Shown: positions 1 through 8,673 of the stretch, piece after piece | Numbering within the stretch: the stretch's first letter is position 1 | How the letters are laid out: every line of letters starts with the position of its first letter | Source: Nocardioides nitrophenolicus | GTDB lineage: Bacteria; Actinomycetota; Actinomycetes; Propionibacteriales; Nocardioidaceae | DNA length: 64,000 bases | Direction of reading: 5' to 3' | NCBI RefSeq assembly: GCF_016907515.1 | Contig: NZ_JAFBBY010000001.1 | Coordinates: 1,240,001 to 1,304,000 of the forward strand | The notes under the pieces: model-generated | Database searches by the model: none | What the model saw: only the letters and a program-made list of their open reading frames with translations | What the model was told of the DNA's origin: nothing | Translations under genes and position numbers: made by a program

Positions 1-932
1 CCTGGGGGCCGCTGGGGCTGGTCGCCCGGCAGCGCACCTACGACGTCCCCGGATCGGTGCGCGCGCTGCCGCCGTTCGAGTCGCGCAAGCACCTGCCGTC
101 CCGGCTGGCCCGGCTCCGCGACCTCGACGGGCGGGCCGCGGTCCGCGTGCGCGGCCAGGGCACCGAGTTCGACTCGCTGCGCGAGTACGTCCGCGGCGAC
201 GACGTCCGCTCCATCGACTGGCGCGCGTCGGCGCGCAGCACCCACGTCGTGGTCCGCACCTGGCAGCCCGAGCGGGACCGCCGGGTGGTGCTCGTCCTCG
301 ACACCTCCCGCACCTCCGCGGGCCGGGTCGCCCGCGCCGCGGGCGAGCCCGAGACCGACGGCATGCCCCGCCTGGACGCGGCCATGGACTCCGCCCTCCT
401 GCTCGGCGCCCTCGCCTCCCGGGCCGGCGACCGGGTCGACTTCGTCGCCGGCGACCGCCGGGTCCGGGCCCGCCAGCGGCTGCACGGCGCCCGCGACGTG
501 GCGCTGCGCCTGCAGGAGCAGATGGCCGAGCTCGACCCGGTGCTGGTCGAGGCCGACTGGGACCTGCTGGCCGGCGCGGTCCAGGGCTTCGGCCGCCAGC
601 GGGCGCTCGTCGTCCTGCTCACCGCGCTCGAGCCGGCCGCCATCGCCGACGGCCTGCTGCCCGTGCTCCCGGTCCTGACCCGTCACCACCGGGTCGTCAT
701 CGCCTCGGTCCGCGATCCCGAGCTGACCCGGCTGGCCGCGGTCGCCGAGACCGAGGCCACCGCCGACGACGTCTACGCCGCCGCGGCCGCCGCCCACGAG
801 GTCGAGCGCCGCGAGCGCACCCGCGCCATGCTGGTGCGGCTCGGGGTCGACGTGGTCGACGCCGACGTCGGCGAGCTGCCCCCGGCGCTGGCCGACCACT
901 ACCTCTCCCTCAAGGCCCAGGGCCTGCTGTAG
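1..932 (+). CDS. DUF58 domain protein (5' end outside window)
   Basis: The frame is open from the left edge (codons start at base 3), and residues before the internal GTG at 57 (reading WGPLGLVARQ) match the family, so the true start lies upstream. About 309 residues are visible. The DUF58 core FDSLREYVRGDDVRSIDW is present, followed by a VWA-like strand with VVLVLDTSR. DUF58 proteins usually work with a MoxR-type AAA+ ATPase and VWA membrane proteins in poorly understood protein-maturation or envelope systems; those partners would be upstream, outside the window. The family call is secure; the cellular role is not known. Confidence 0.9.
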   Translation, partial: WGPLGLVARQRTYDVPGSVRALPPFESRKHLPSRLARLRDLDGRAAVRVRGQGTEFDSLREYVRGDDVRSIDWRASARSTHVVVRTWQPERDRRVVLVLDTSRTSAGRVARAAGEPETDGMPRLDAAMDSALLLGALASRAGDRVDFVAGDRRVRARQRLHGARDVALRLQEQMAELDPVLVEADWDLLAGAVQGFGRQRALVVLLTALEPAAIADGLLPVLPVLTRHHRVVIASVRDPELTRLAAVAETEATADDVYAAAAAAHEVERRERTRAMLVRLGVDVVDADVGELPPALADHYLSLKAQGLL

Positions 933-944
933 CCGCCCGGTCCT

Positions 945-1010
945 CGCCGCGCATTTGACGAACGGGCTGCGCAGCGGCCGATCCACAGCTCGTTCGTCAG
1001 ATGCGCGGCG
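945..1010. repeat. REP-like inverted repeat, intact copy
   Basis: Two 25-nt arms (945-969 and 986-1010) pair at 23 positions around a 16-nt loop. Each arm carries the core GCATYTGACGAAC. It begins 13 nt after the DUF58 stop, so it could end that transcript. The same core forms the hairpin that flanks the IS30 element at 23.2/24.6 kb, so this is a dispersed repeat and not a private terminator. Confidence 0.75.
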
Positions 1011-1050
1011 CGAGACGGAACCACCGAGAGCCGGGCTGCGTCGGAGTGCC

Positions 1051-1989
1051 ATGCAGACCTCACCGCGCCGTGCCGCGCTCGCCCTCGCCGGACTCACCAC
1101 CCTCCTCGCCCTGGTCGGCTGCAGCTCCGGCGACAGCAACGACGCGAGCGGCTCGAAGGCCGCGTCCGGCGACGCGCTGATGAGCGAGGCGGCCCCGGCG
1201 GGGGCCCCGGCGGAGGCGCCGGCGGGCGTGGCCGACAGTGCCGGCGACAGCGGCGACAGCGGCGGCAGCGCCGGGCGCGACGACGCCCGGGCCCCCGACG
1301 CCGCGCAGCCCGCGGTGATCGCCACCGGCACCGTGTCGCTGGAGGCGAAGGACGTCGGCAAGGCCCGGCTGGAGGTGCGCAAGGTGGTCGACGCGCACCA
1401 GGGCACGGTCGGCGAGCAGGAGACCACGACCGGCGAGAAGGGCGAGCTGAGCACCGCGCGCCTGGTGCTGCGGGTGCCGAGCGAGCGCTTCGACGACGTG
1501 GTGGCGGCGCTGGAGGGGATCGCCACCCCGACGGGGACGACGACCAACGCCGAGGACGTGAGCGCCGAGGTGGTCGACGTGGAAGCCCGGATCCGGGCGC
1601 AGCGCAAGAGCGTGCAGCGGATCGAGACGCTGCTGGCGCGGGCCGAGACGATCGAGCAGATCGTGGCGATCGAGTCCCAGCTCGCCAGCCGCCAGGCCGA
1701 CCTGGACGCGCTGGAGTCGCGGCAGCAGTGGCTGGCCGACCAGACCAGCATGTCGACGCTCACCGTCTACCTCTCGCAGCCGGCGACCCGCCACGAGCAG
1801 GAGGACGAGGAGGCCGACGGCTTCCTGGGCGGCCTGGCGCAGGGCTGGGACGCCTTCGTGACCGGTGCCGGCGCGGTGCTGGTGGTGGTCGGCTTCCTGG
1901 TTCCGTGGCTGGTGCTGCTCGCCGTGCTGGCCGTGCCGGCCCGGCTGCTCCTGCGCCGCCGGACGCGGGGTCCGGCCCGCACTGCGTAA
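1051..1989 (+). CDS. DUF4349 lipoprotein with C-terminal membrane anchor
   Basis: 312 residues from the ATG at 1051. Longer upstream frames exist, but only this start puts a lipoprotein signal at the N-terminus: two Arg, a hydrophobic run and the lipobox LVGC near residue 24. A low-complexity Ala/Gly/Asp/Ser stretch follows (about 28-90), then the DUF4349 domain with heptad-like charged helices (about 170-240), and a final transmembrane helix (about 270-300) with an Arg-rich tail. Tethering at both ends suggests a cell-surface or envelope-sensing protein. DUF4349 function is not established. Confidence 0.85.
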   Translation: MQTSPRRAALALAGLTTLLALVGCSSGDSNDASGSKAASGDALMSEAAPAGAPAEAPAGVADSAGDSGDSGGSAGRDDARAPDAAQPAVIATGTVSLEAKDVGKARLEVRKVVDAHQGTVGEQETTTGEKGELSTARLVLRVPSERFDDVVAALEGIATPTGTTTNAEDVSAEVVDVEARIRAQRKSVQRIETLLARAETIEQIVAIESQLASRQADLDALESRQQWLADQTSMSTLTVYLSQPATRHEQEDEEADGFLGGLAQGWDAFVTGAGAVLVVVGFLVPWLVLLAVLAVPARLLLRRRTRGPARTA

Positions 1990-2029
1990 GTCAGGTCCCG
2001 GAGCCCCGCGTCCATCCCGCGTTCCTCGT

Positions 2030-2062
2030 GTTACTGTTTGTCTACAGACTTACTTGTATTTG
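2030..2062 (+). promoter_or_regulatory. AT-rich promoter/operator patch before the LysR gene
   Basis: This is an AT-rich island in a very GC-rich background, between the DUF4349 stop and the LysR start. It holds TTACTG (2031-2036) and TTGTAT (2054-2059), spaced 17 nt, and the small dyad GTCT-AC-AGAC (2040-2049). LysR-type regulators commonly bind near their own promoters. The box assignments are by eye. Confidence 0.4.
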
Positions 2063-2120
2063 ACTCCCGGGCAAGGACTCCGGCCCACGGCGTCACCGAT
2101 GGACGTGAAAGGCCGCACCC

Positions 2121-3050
2121 ATGCGCATCGAACAGCTGGAGTACCTCACCGCCGTCACGCAGCACGGCTCCCTGCGCCGGGCCAGCGAGCGACTGCACCT
2201 CTCCCAGCCCGCGCTCAGCGAGGCGCTCACCAAGCTCGAGCGCGAGCTGCGGGTCACCCTGCTCGACCGCCGTCGCTCGGGCGCCCGGATCAGCCGCGAG
2301 GGCCGCGAGCTGCTGCCCTACATGGCCGACGTCCTCGCCGCCGTCGAGCGACTGCGCAATGCCGCCGGGGACCGGCGTACCGACACCCGGATGATCCGGG
2401 TCGGCACGGTGCACGCCGCCACCTCCACCCTGCTCATCCCGGCGGTCCGCGCGTTCCAGGAGCGCCACCCCGGTACGACGGTCGAGGTGCTCACCCTCCA
2501 GCAGGCCCAGATCGACGAGGGGCTCGCCGACAGCACTCTCGACCTGGGCCTGGTCAACGTCCTCGACGGCGACGACGCGCCGATCGGCCTGGACGGGGTG
2601 GACCTGCTCCACGGCCGCCCGGTCGCGGTCCTCCCGGCGGGTCACCCGCTCACCGCCCGGCCGCAGGTGACCATCGACGAGCTGCGCCAGGAGCGGTTCG
2701 TGATGATGCGGCCCGGCTACGTGATGCACCGCTACGTCCATCGCGCGTTCGGCCCCGAGCTGCCGCCCGCCGCCCACAGCACCGACGGCGCCGAGATGGG
2801 CAAGGCCCTGGTCGCCGAGGGCGTGGGCGTGACCGTGCTCCCCGACTACACGGTCATCGGCGACCCGCTGCACCGCGTCGGCATGATCGAGGCCCGCCCG
2901 ATCGCCGGCGAGCAGACCTATCTCACCCTTCAGCTGCGCCAGCGCTCCTCTCTCCAGCAGCCGCTGCCCGTGCGGGAGCTGCAGGCCGCGCTGACCGCGC
3001 GCGCCACGGAGTACCGGGGCGCGGCGGCGAGCTCCAGCGCCGCCTCCTGA
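2121..3050 (+). CDS. LysR family transcriptional regulator
   Basis: 309 residues. The N-terminal winged helix-turn-helix (about 1-60) is classical: MRIEQLEYLTAVTQHGSLRRA, then LHLSQPALSEALTKLERELR. A periplasmic-binding-protein-like effector domain follows (about 90-295). The preceding sequence GTGAAAGG lies about 10 nt before the ATG. The neighbours (DUF4349 upstream, NYN protein downstream) do not point to an obvious target operon, and no divergent enzyme gene is present, so the effector cannot be guessed. It is probably autoregulated from the AT-rich patch upstream. Confidence 0.92.
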   Translation: MRIEQLEYLTAVTQHGSLRRASERLHLSQPALSEALTKLERELRVTLLDRRRSGARISREGRELLPYMADVLAAVERLRNAAGDRRTDTRMIRVGTVHAATSTLLIPAVRAFQERHPGTTVEVLTLQQAQIDEGLADSTLDLGLVNVLDGDDAPIGLDGVDLLHGRPVAVLPAGHPLTARPQVTIDELRQERFVMMRPGYVMHRYVHRAFGPELPPAAHSTDGAEMGKALVAEGVGVTVLPDYTVIGDPLHRVGMIEARPIAGEQTYLTLQLRQRSSLQQPLPVRELQAALTARATEYRGAAASSSAAS

Positions 3051-3082
3051 GCCCACCGCCCGGCCTCGGCCATGATGAGGTG

Positions 3083-3868
3083 GTGACCACCACGCCGAGC
3101 ACCGCCCGCCTGGCCGTCCTGATCGACGCCGACAACACCTCGCCGAAGCACGTCAGCGCCCTGCTGGAGGAGCTGGCGACGTACGGCGTCGCGACCGTGA
3201 AGCGCGCCTACGGCGACTGGACCACGCCCCAGCTCGGCGGCTGGAAGGCCCAGCTCAATCGGCACGCCATCGTCCCCGTGCAGCAGTTCGCCTACACGAC
3301 CGGCAAGAACGCCACCGACTCGGCGCTGATCATCGACGCGATGGACCTGCTCTACTCGGGCAACCTGGACGCCTTCGCGCTCGTGTCCAGCGACAGCGAC
3401 TTCACCCGGCTCGCGACCCGCCTGCGCGAGTCGGGCCGGACGGTCTACGGGCTCGGGCTGCGCAAGACGCCGCAGTCGCTCGTCGCCGCCTGCGACACCT
3501 TCATCTACCTGGAGCTCCTGGGCGAGCAGGCCGGCGGCGAGACCGAGCCGGAGACCCCGGAGGAGGTCGAGCCGGCCGCGCCGGTCCCCAACCTGCAGAG
3601 CCTGCTCAGCCGGGCGGTCAACGCCACGTCCGACGACGACGGCTGGGCGCGGCTCGCCGCGATCGGCAGCTACCTGCGCTCGGCCGACTCCTCCTTCGAC
3701 CCGCGGCTGTACGGCGCCGCGAAACTGGCCACGCTGGTCGAGAGCCAGCCCTACCTGACGACCACCGGCACCGGGTCCGGGCTGCGGGTCGGGCTCAAGG
3801 GCCAGGTCACGGTCGCGAAGAAGCCGGCCGCGCGGCGCGCGCCGGCGAAGAAGGCCACCGCCGGCTGA
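3083..3868 (+). CDS. NYN domain (PIN-like) protein with C-terminal LOTUS/OST-HTH-like domain
   Basis: 261 residues from GTG 3083 (GTG 3080 is one codon earlier and equally possible). The NYN nuclease-fold domain spans about 1-140, with acidic clusters LIDADN near the start, DSALIIDAMDLL, and SSDSDF, which match the metal-binding Asp residues of LabA-like proteins. An acidic Pro/Glu linker leads to a helical segment (about 175-240) resembling LOTUS/OST-HTH domains, then a Lys/Ala/Arg tail. A role in RNA processing is typical of the family, but the substrate is unknown. Its last 62 bases overlap the convergent apbE gene. Confidence 0.85.
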   Translation: MTTTPSTARLAVLIDADNTSPKHVSALLEELATYGVATVKRAYGDWTTPQLGGWKAQLNRHAIVPVQQFAYTTGKNATDSALIIDAMDLLYSGNLDAFALVSSDSDFTRLATRLRESGRTVYGLGLRKTPQSLVAACDTFIYLELLGEQAGGETEPETPEEVEPAAPVPNLQSLLSRAVNATSDDDGWARLAAIGSYLRSADSSFDPRLYGAAKLATLVESQPYLTTTGTGSGLRVGLKGQVTVAKKPAARRAPAKKATAG

Positions 3869-4625
3869 GCGGATCCGCACCGTACGTCGCGGCGGTGCCG
3901 TCGGCGGCGACCACGACCCCGCTCCGGCCGCGGCCGAGCAGCCAGGGCACGCCCCGCTCCCCCAGGACGAAGGCGGTGGTCGCCTCGATGTCGGCGGCCA
4001 CCAGGTCCGGCGCGACGACCGTCACCTGCCGCAGCCCGGCGGGGGCGGTCCCGGTGCGCGGGTCGCGGATGTGGTCGCCGCGGTGCGCGCTGCCGGAGGT
4101 CGCGACCGCACCGTCCGCGACCGGCACGACGGCGACCAGGCGGCGGGGGTCGGCCGGGTCCTCGATGCCGATCCGCCAGGCCGGGGCACCCGGGACGCGG
4201 GTGCGACAGAGCAGGTCGCCCCCGGCCGAGAGGCAGTAGTCGGTCGCCGCGAGCCGGTCCAGGGCCGCGCTCGCCCGCCGCACCGCCCAGCCCTTCACCA
4301 CCCCGGAGGGGTCCGGCCCGCCACCGTACGGCGAGCGGACGGCCTCGATGTCGAAGGCCCCGCCGCTCGCCTCCCGGGCGACCTCGGCGAGGGTCAGCAC
4401 CTCGGTGAGCTCCGGGGGCGCGTCGACGAGGGCCAGCTCGCCCCGGCCCCAGCGGTTCACCACGGAGTCGGGCCGGTAGGTGCTGAACAGCTCGTCGACC
4501 CGGCGCAGGCTCGCCGTCACCTCGGCCCAGGCGGCCTCGGCCTCGGGCCCCTCGGCGTACCGACCGCGCAGGGCGAGGCTGACGACGGTGCCCATCACCT
4601 CGAAGGCGCGGCGCCGGACGATCAC
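3807..4625 (-). CDS. apbE: FAD:protein FMN transferase (ApbE)
   Basis: 272 residues. ApbE transfers FMN from FAD onto Ser/Thr of secreted flavoproteins. Visible family marks are MGTVVSLAL near the N-terminus, FSTYRPDSVVNRWG, the FDIEAV segment, the substrate-site GVVKGWAVRRA, SAGGDLL, and the SGSAHRGDHIRDPRTG block near residue 195-215. It is the last gene of a four-gene operon: its GTG start overlaps the stop of the FMN-binding gene by 4 nt, so its substrate is very likely that protein. No obvious export signal is seen. The 3' end overlaps the convergent NYN gene by 62 nt. Confidence 0.93.
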   Translation of the reverse strand: MIVRRRAFEVMGTVVSLALRGRYAEGPEAEAAWAEVTASLRRVDELFSTYRPDSVVNRWGRGELALVDAPPELTEVLTLAEVAREASGGAFDIEAVRSPYGGGPDPSGVVKGWAVRRASAALDRLAATDYCLSAGGDLLCRTRVPGAPAWRIGIEDPADPRRLVAVVPVADGAVATSGSAHRGDHIRDPRTGTAPAGLRQVTVVAPDLVAADIEATTAFVLGERGVPWLLGRGRSGVVVAADGTAATYGADPLSRRWPSSPARAARPASSRP

Positions 4626-5047
4626 AGCCCGGCCTTGTCGAGCGCGCTCTGCAGCGACTGCCGGTAGCCGACGCTGGTCACGGTCGCACCGCTGACCATG
4701 TCGATCGAGGCGCTCTGCGCCGCGATCGTCTCCTGGACTAGGACCGGCAGCGCGCGGGCGTTGATCTCCTGGTCGCGGCCGTTGCCGCTGGGATACCGCG
4801 GCACCTGCACCGCCGTGATCGTGCCGCCGTCGACCGTCAGCGCGACCTGGACCGGGCCCCAGCGGGTCTGGGCCACGTCGCCGGTGACCGTCGTGCCGGA
4901 GCCGGTCGACGTACCGCCGGAGACGGCGACCTGGGAGCCGGCCGCGGCCAGGGTCGAGCCGCCGGTCGAGGTGGCGTGGCTGAACAGCAGGACCACGACC
5001 GCCACCGTCCCGGCGAACCACAGCGCGATGCGTCTCATGCCGCTCAC
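4622..5047 (-). CDS. Membrane-anchored FMN-binding domain protein (flavinylation substrate)
   Basis: 141 residues from GTG 5047, which overlaps the upstream stop by 4 nt (ATG 5038 is an alternative). An N-terminal hydrophobic helix (MRRIALWFAGTVAVVVLLF) anchors it outside the membrane. The rest is a single FMN-binding domain ending with the flavinylation motif SGATVTS near residue 120, where ApbE attaches FMN through a phosphoester to Thr. Placed between a ferric-reductase-like protein and ApbE, it should accept electrons outside the membrane. The final acceptor is not encoded nearby. Confidence 0.9.
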   Translation of the reverse strand: MSGMRRIALWFAGTVAVVVLLFSHATSTGGSTLAAAGSQVAVSGGTSTGSGTTVTGDVAQTRWGPVQVALTVDGGTITAVQVPRYPSGNGRDQEINARALPVLVQETIAAQSASIDMVSGATVTSVGYRQSLQSALDKAGL

Positions 5048-6444
5048 CACCCGAAGTCCTCGACATGGATGCGCCGGTCCGGCACTCCGGCGGCGACCGC
5101 GGTCGCCCGGACCAGGGCCGACCAGCCCGGAGGACCGCAGACGTAGACGTCGTGCTCCGCGATGTCCGGGACCCAGGCCCGCAGCGCCGTCACGTCGTCG
5201 ACCGGTCGGGCCAGCGCGGGCAGCCACGAGTCGGCGGTACGCCGAGCACCCGGCAGGCGCAGCACCCGCAGTCCGCGCTCCCGGGCGAGCAGGTCGACCT
5301 CGGCGGCGAACAGCGGAGCGGAGCGGTACCGCTCGACGTACACCGCCTCGCCGGGCGCGAAGCTCATCCCCTCGGCGAGGGCGCGCAGCGGAGCCATCCC
5401 GACCCCGGCGCCGATGAGCGCGACCTTGCGGGCCTCGCGGGCGCGGGGCGTGAGCCGGCCGTACGGCCCCTCGACGAGCACCCGGCCACCGGGCGCGAGC
5501 GCGGCGACGCGGCGGCTGTCGTCACCGGCCGCGGCGACGGTGATCCGCAGGCTGCGGCCGTCCGGGGCGGCGGACAAGGAGTAGGGGTGGGCGCGGGAGC
5601 GGCCCGGGGCGTCGAGGAAGCGCCAGAGCAGGAACTGCCCCGGCTCGGCGCGCAGCCGCTCGAGACGGCGCCCGGTCAGGTACACCGACCACACCCCGGG
5701 CGCCTCGGCGACGACGGAGGTCACCCGGAGCCGGTGCCGCAGGTTCACGGCGAGCGGGAGCAGCACCCGCCAGCCGAGGACGGCGCCGGCGGCCGCACCC
5801 CACGCCGTCCACCAGAACACGGTGCGCGCGGGCGAGCCGGTGAGCTGCTCGCCGGTCCACAGCTGGTGGGGCAGGGCGAGCCCGACGCCGAGATAGGCGT
5901 AGAGGTGCAGCAGGTGCCAGGACTCGTAGCGCAGCCTGCGCCGCGCGGCACGCACGCTGGTCACCACGACCAGGACCAGGCACAGCAGGCCGGCGGCGGC
6001 GAGCAGCATGCCCGGGTAGTCCCAGGTCAGCGTCCACAGCATGGCCGGGGTCGCGGCGAGCGAGCCCGCGGCGTAGCCCCAGGTCACGGTGAGGACGTGG
6101 CCCAGCACGAGGGAGAACGAGGTGAAGCCGACGGTGCGGTGCAGCGCGGCCAGCCGGTCCTGGCCGAACGCCCGCTCCAGCACGGGCAGCCGCGCCATCA
6201 GCAGCACCTGGGCGAGGAGCAGCACCGAGCCGGCCAGGCCGCTGAGCCGGCCGAGCGCGGTCAGCGCCGAGCCGAGGTCGACGATCGAGCCCAGGCCCCC
6301 GTCGCGCAGCCACCACAGGGCGACCAGGCCCAGCGCGCCGGCGAGGGCCGTGCCCGCGGCCGTCCGGACCGCCTCGGCGCGCACCGCCGCGGCCGGGCGG
6401 GCCGCGACGGGCGGCAGGGTGGCGCGGGGCGTCAGGGCGGTCAC
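5044..6444 (-). CDS. Ferric reductase-like transmembrane oxidoreductase with FAD/NAD(P) domain
   Basis: 466 residues from GTG 6444. An N-terminal block of about six helices (about 35-230) has His residues suited to haem ligation (LHRTVGFTSF, LVLGHVLTV, SWHLLHLYAYLG). A cytoplasmic ferredoxin-reductase module follows, with the FAD motif HPYSLSA, an NAD(P) loop GAGVGMAPLRAL and VYVCGPPGW near the C-terminus. It should carry electrons from NAD(P)H across the membrane to the FMN-binding partner downstream. Both ends share 4-nt GTGA overlaps with neighbours, so it is tightly co-translated. The layout resembles NOX/ferric reductases. Confidence 0.9.
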   Translation of the reverse strand: MTALTPRATLPPVAARPAAAVRAEAVRTAAGTALAGALGLVALWWLRDGGLGSIVDLGSALTALGRLSGLAGSVLLLAQVLLMARLPVLERAFGQDRLAALHRTVGFTSFSLVLGHVLTVTWGYAAGSLAATPAMLWTLTWDYPGMLLAAAGLLCLVLVVVTSVRAARRRLRYESWHLLHLYAYLGVGLALPHQLWTGEQLTGSPARTVFWWTAWGAAAGAVLGWRVLLPLAVNLRHRLRVTSVVAEAPGVWSVYLTGRRLERLRAEPGQFLLWRFLDAPGRSRAHPYSLSAAPDGRSLRITVAAAGDDSRRVAALAPGGRVLVEGPYGRLTPRAREARKVALIGAGVGMAPLRALAEGMSFAPGEAVYVERYRSAPLFAAEVDLLARERGLRVLRLPGARRTADSWLPALARPVDDVTALRAWVPDIAEHDVYVCGPPGWSALVRATAVAAGVPDRRIHVEDFGW

Positions 6445-6851
6445 GACGAGCCCGTGCCCGAGCCGGGGTCCCCGCCCGGGAAGCCCTGGCCGTCGAGTCC
6501 CTGGCCGCCGAGCCCCGGTGGCGGCTGGCGGTCCCGGAAGCCGCCGCCGGACCCGCCGTCGTCACCGACCTGGCTGGTGGCCGGCACCGTGGCGTCCGGG
6601 CCCGCCGTGGCCTGGCCGACCGCGAAGCCGCCGATCCCGCCCAGGCCGGCGGCCACGGCGGCCGCGGTCGCCGCCGCGAGGGCCCGCGCCCGGCGGCGCT
6701 TGGGCACCGGCGCGCCGAGCACCGGGTAGGCGCCGGTGTCCGGTGCGGGCGCCGTCGGTGCGGGCGGCGGAGGTGGCGGAGGTGGCGGAGGTGGCGGCGC
6801 GGCCCCCTCCCAGCGGTTGCCGGACTCGGTCGAGGGGTGCTGCTCGGTCAC
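6441..6851 (-). CDS. Pro-rich, Gly-rich single-pass membrane protein, first gene of the flavin operon
   Basis: 136 residues from GTG 6851, preceded by CGGAGG at 5-nt spacing. A run of about 12 prolines (residues 20-31) is followed by a basic patch (PKRRRAR) and one membrane helix (about 55-82, rich in Ala/Gly/Val). The extracytoplasmic tail is Gly/Asp/Pro-rich (GGSGGGF, GLGGQGLDGQG). I recognise no domain. The 4-nt overlap with the ferric-reductase-like gene makes it part of the same operon; it could be an accessory or scaffold for the electron-transfer complex, but this rests only on position. Confidence 0.7.
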   Translation of the reverse strand: MTEQHPSTESGNRWEGAAPPPPPPPPPPPPAPTAPAPDTGAYPVLGAPVPKRRRARALAAATAAAVAAGLGGIGGFAVGQATAGPDATVPATSQVGDDGGSGGGFRDRQPPPGLGGQGLDGQGFPGGDPGSGTGSS

Positions 6852-6950
6852 GGGGGCCTCCGGAGGTCGTCGGTGACCACCAGTGTTCGACCGGGTCGTG
6901 GGTGCGCACTGTCCCGCGTCTGTGGGCTCCCTGTGAGGACGCCTCCAGGC

Positions 6951-7997
6951 TCAGTCCAGCGGGTAGCCCTGCACGAACTCGGTCAGCCGCGCGAGCTGGT
7001 CGGGGTCGGTGCTCGGGATGACGCCGTGACCGAGGTTGAAGATGTGCCCGCGGGCGGCCCGGCCGGCCTCGATGACAGCGGCGGCGCGCTCGGTCATCAC
7101 CTCGGTCGGCGCGAAGACGAGCGTCGGGTCGAGGTTGCCCTGCACGGAGCGATCGCCGACCAGCGGGATCGCGCGCTCGAGCGGGGTGCGCCAGTCGACG
7201 CCGACCACGTCGGCGCCCGCCTCGCCCATCAGGTCGAGCAGGTTCGACGTACCGACGCCGAAGTGGATGCGGGGCACGCCCAGCGCGCCCACCCGCTCCA
7301 GCACTCGGGCGGAGTGGGGCTGGACGTAGCGGACGTAGTCGGCCGGGGTGAGCGCGCCGGCCCACGAGTCGAACAGCTGGACCGCGGAGGCGCCCGCGGC
7401 GACCTGGGTCTCGAGGAAGACGGCCGAGACGTCGGCGATCTTGCGCATCAGCGCGTCCCACACGTCGGGGGCACCGAACATCAGCGCCTTGGTCTTCGCG
7501 TGCTCCTTCGACGGTCCGCCCTCGACGAGGTACGACGCCACGGTGAACGGCGCGCCCGCGAACCCGATCAACGGGGTGCCGCCGTTGGTCGAGGCGAGCT
7601 CGCCGACCAGGTTCTGGACGGCCTGGGTGATGTAGGGGATCTGCTCGGGGGTGAGGTCCGGGATCGCCTCGACGTCGGCGAGGGTGCGCACCGGCGTGGC
7701 GACGACCGGCCCGACGCCGGGCACGATGTCGAGGTCGACGCCGACCGCCTTGAGCGGCAGCACGATGTCGGAGAAGAAGATCGCCGCGTCCACGCCGTAG
7801 CGACGCACCGGTTGGAGGGTGATCTCGGTGATCAGCTCGGCGTTCTGGCAGGAGTCGAGCATGGCGACGCCCTCGCGCACCTTCAGGTACTCCGGCAGCG
7901 AGCGCCCGGCCTGCCGCATGAACCACACCGGGGTGTGCGGCACCTTCTCTCCGCGGGCGGCCTTGAGGAGTGCGCTGTCGTGCAGGGGGGCGGTCAC
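6951..7997 (-). CDS. hemE: Uroporphyrinogen decarboxylase HemE
   Basis: 348 residues, the usual length. It converts uroporphyrinogen III to coproporphyrinogen III in haem synthesis in the cytoplasm. The N-terminal signature [15 protein letters not shown] contains the conserved Arg residues of the active site; further family blocks are [41 protein letters not shown] and NLGHGVIP. It stands alone, about 100 nt from the flavin operon and divergent from the DUF3000/RNase D pair. Other haem genes are not in the window. Confidence 0.97.
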   Translation of the reverse strand: MTAPLHDSALLKAARGEKVPHTPVWFMRQAGRSLPEYLKVREGVAMLDSCQNAELITEITLQPVRRYGVDAAIFFSDIVLPLKAVGVDLDIVPGVGPVVATPVRTLADVEAIPDLTPEQIPYITQAVQNLVGELASTNGGTPLIGFAGAPFTVASYLVEGGPSKEHAKTKALMFGAPDVWDALMRKIADVSAVFLETQVAAGASAVQLFDSWAGALTPADYVRYVQPHSARVLERVGALGVPRIHFGVGTSNLLDLMGEAGADVVGVDWRTPLERAIPLVGDRSVQGNLDPTLVFAPTEVMTERAAAVIEAGRAARGHIFNLGHGVIPSTDPDQLARLTEFVQGYPLD

Positions 7998-8055
7998 GAG
8001 ACCCAGCGTCGCAGGTCAACGGCGTGGGACGCACATCGATCCGGCCCTCTCCGCC

Positions 8056-8061
8056 TAGGGT
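8056..8061 (+). promoter_or_regulatory. -10 box TAGGGT, leaderless start of the DUF3000 gene
   Basis: TAGGGT ends 6 nt before the ATG at 8068, so transcription should begin at or next to the start codon. No Shine-Dalgarno sequence is present. The same arrangement recurs at several other genes here. Confidence 0.55.
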
Positions 8062-8067
8062 GGCCCC

Positions 8068-8673
8068 ATGGTCGCCCGCCAGGAGATGAACCAGGGGTCC
8101 GGCGCGGCCGGCACTCCCCCCGAGTTCACCGCAGCCGTCGCGGGCCTGCGCGCGGCCTCGTTCCGCCCCGAGGTCTTCTGCGAGGAGATGCCGGCGCCGC
8201 AGCGGATCGCGCCGTACGCCGCCGCCCTGTCCGCCGACGTCACCGTCGACGACGAGGTGGCCACCGGCCGCCTGGTCCTGCTCCACGACCCGGCCGGCAA
8301 CGACGCCTGGGCGGGCACCTTCCGCTGCGTGGCCTACTGCCGGGCCGAGATCGACCACGACCTGGCGACCGACCCGTTGCTGACCGACGTCGGCTGGACC
8401 TGGCTGACCGACGCGTTGGAGGCGCACGGTGCCGAGCACGTCGCCGTCTCCGGGACCGTCACCAAGGTGGTCACCGAGAGCTACGGCTCGATGGCCGACG
8501 AGCCGGGCAGCGCCCAGCTCGAGATCCGGGCCTCGTGGACGCCCGTCGACCCGGCCGACATCGCCACGCACGCCGAGGCGTGGGGCGAGCTGATGTGCAC
8601 CGCCGGCGGCCTGGAGCCGGTGCCCGACGGGATCGCGGTCATGCCGTCGCGGCGCGGCCAGCGGGGCGGCTGA
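8068..8673 (+). CDS. DUF3000 domain protein
   Basis: 201 residues, almost entirely the actinobacterial DUF3000 domain (for example FRPEVFCEEMPAPQRIAPYA and the WTWLTDALEAHGA segment). No signal peptide or membrane helix is seen, so it is probably cytoplasmic. Its stop overlaps the RNase D start by one base (TGATG), which couples their translation; a DUF3000-RNase D pairing is, as I recall, common in actinobacteria. Function is unknown. Expression likely starts from the leaderless -10 box just upstream. Confidence 0.88.
   Translation: MVARQEMNQGSGAAGTPPEFTAAVAGLRAASFRPEVFCEEMPAPQRIAPYAAALSADVTVDDEVATGRLVLLHDPAGNDAWAGTFRCVAYCRAEIDHDLATDPLLTDVGWTWLTDALEAHGAEHVAVSGTVTKVVTESYGSMADEPGSAQLEIRASWTPVDPADIATHAEAWGELMCTAGGLEPVPDGIAVMPSRRGQRGG

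Noticed and set aside
5065..6729. A 554-residue plus-strand frame opposite the ferric-reductase-like gene
   Set aside because: The minus-strand gene has clear motifs and operon overlaps; the plus frame is Gly/Arg/Gln-rich filler.
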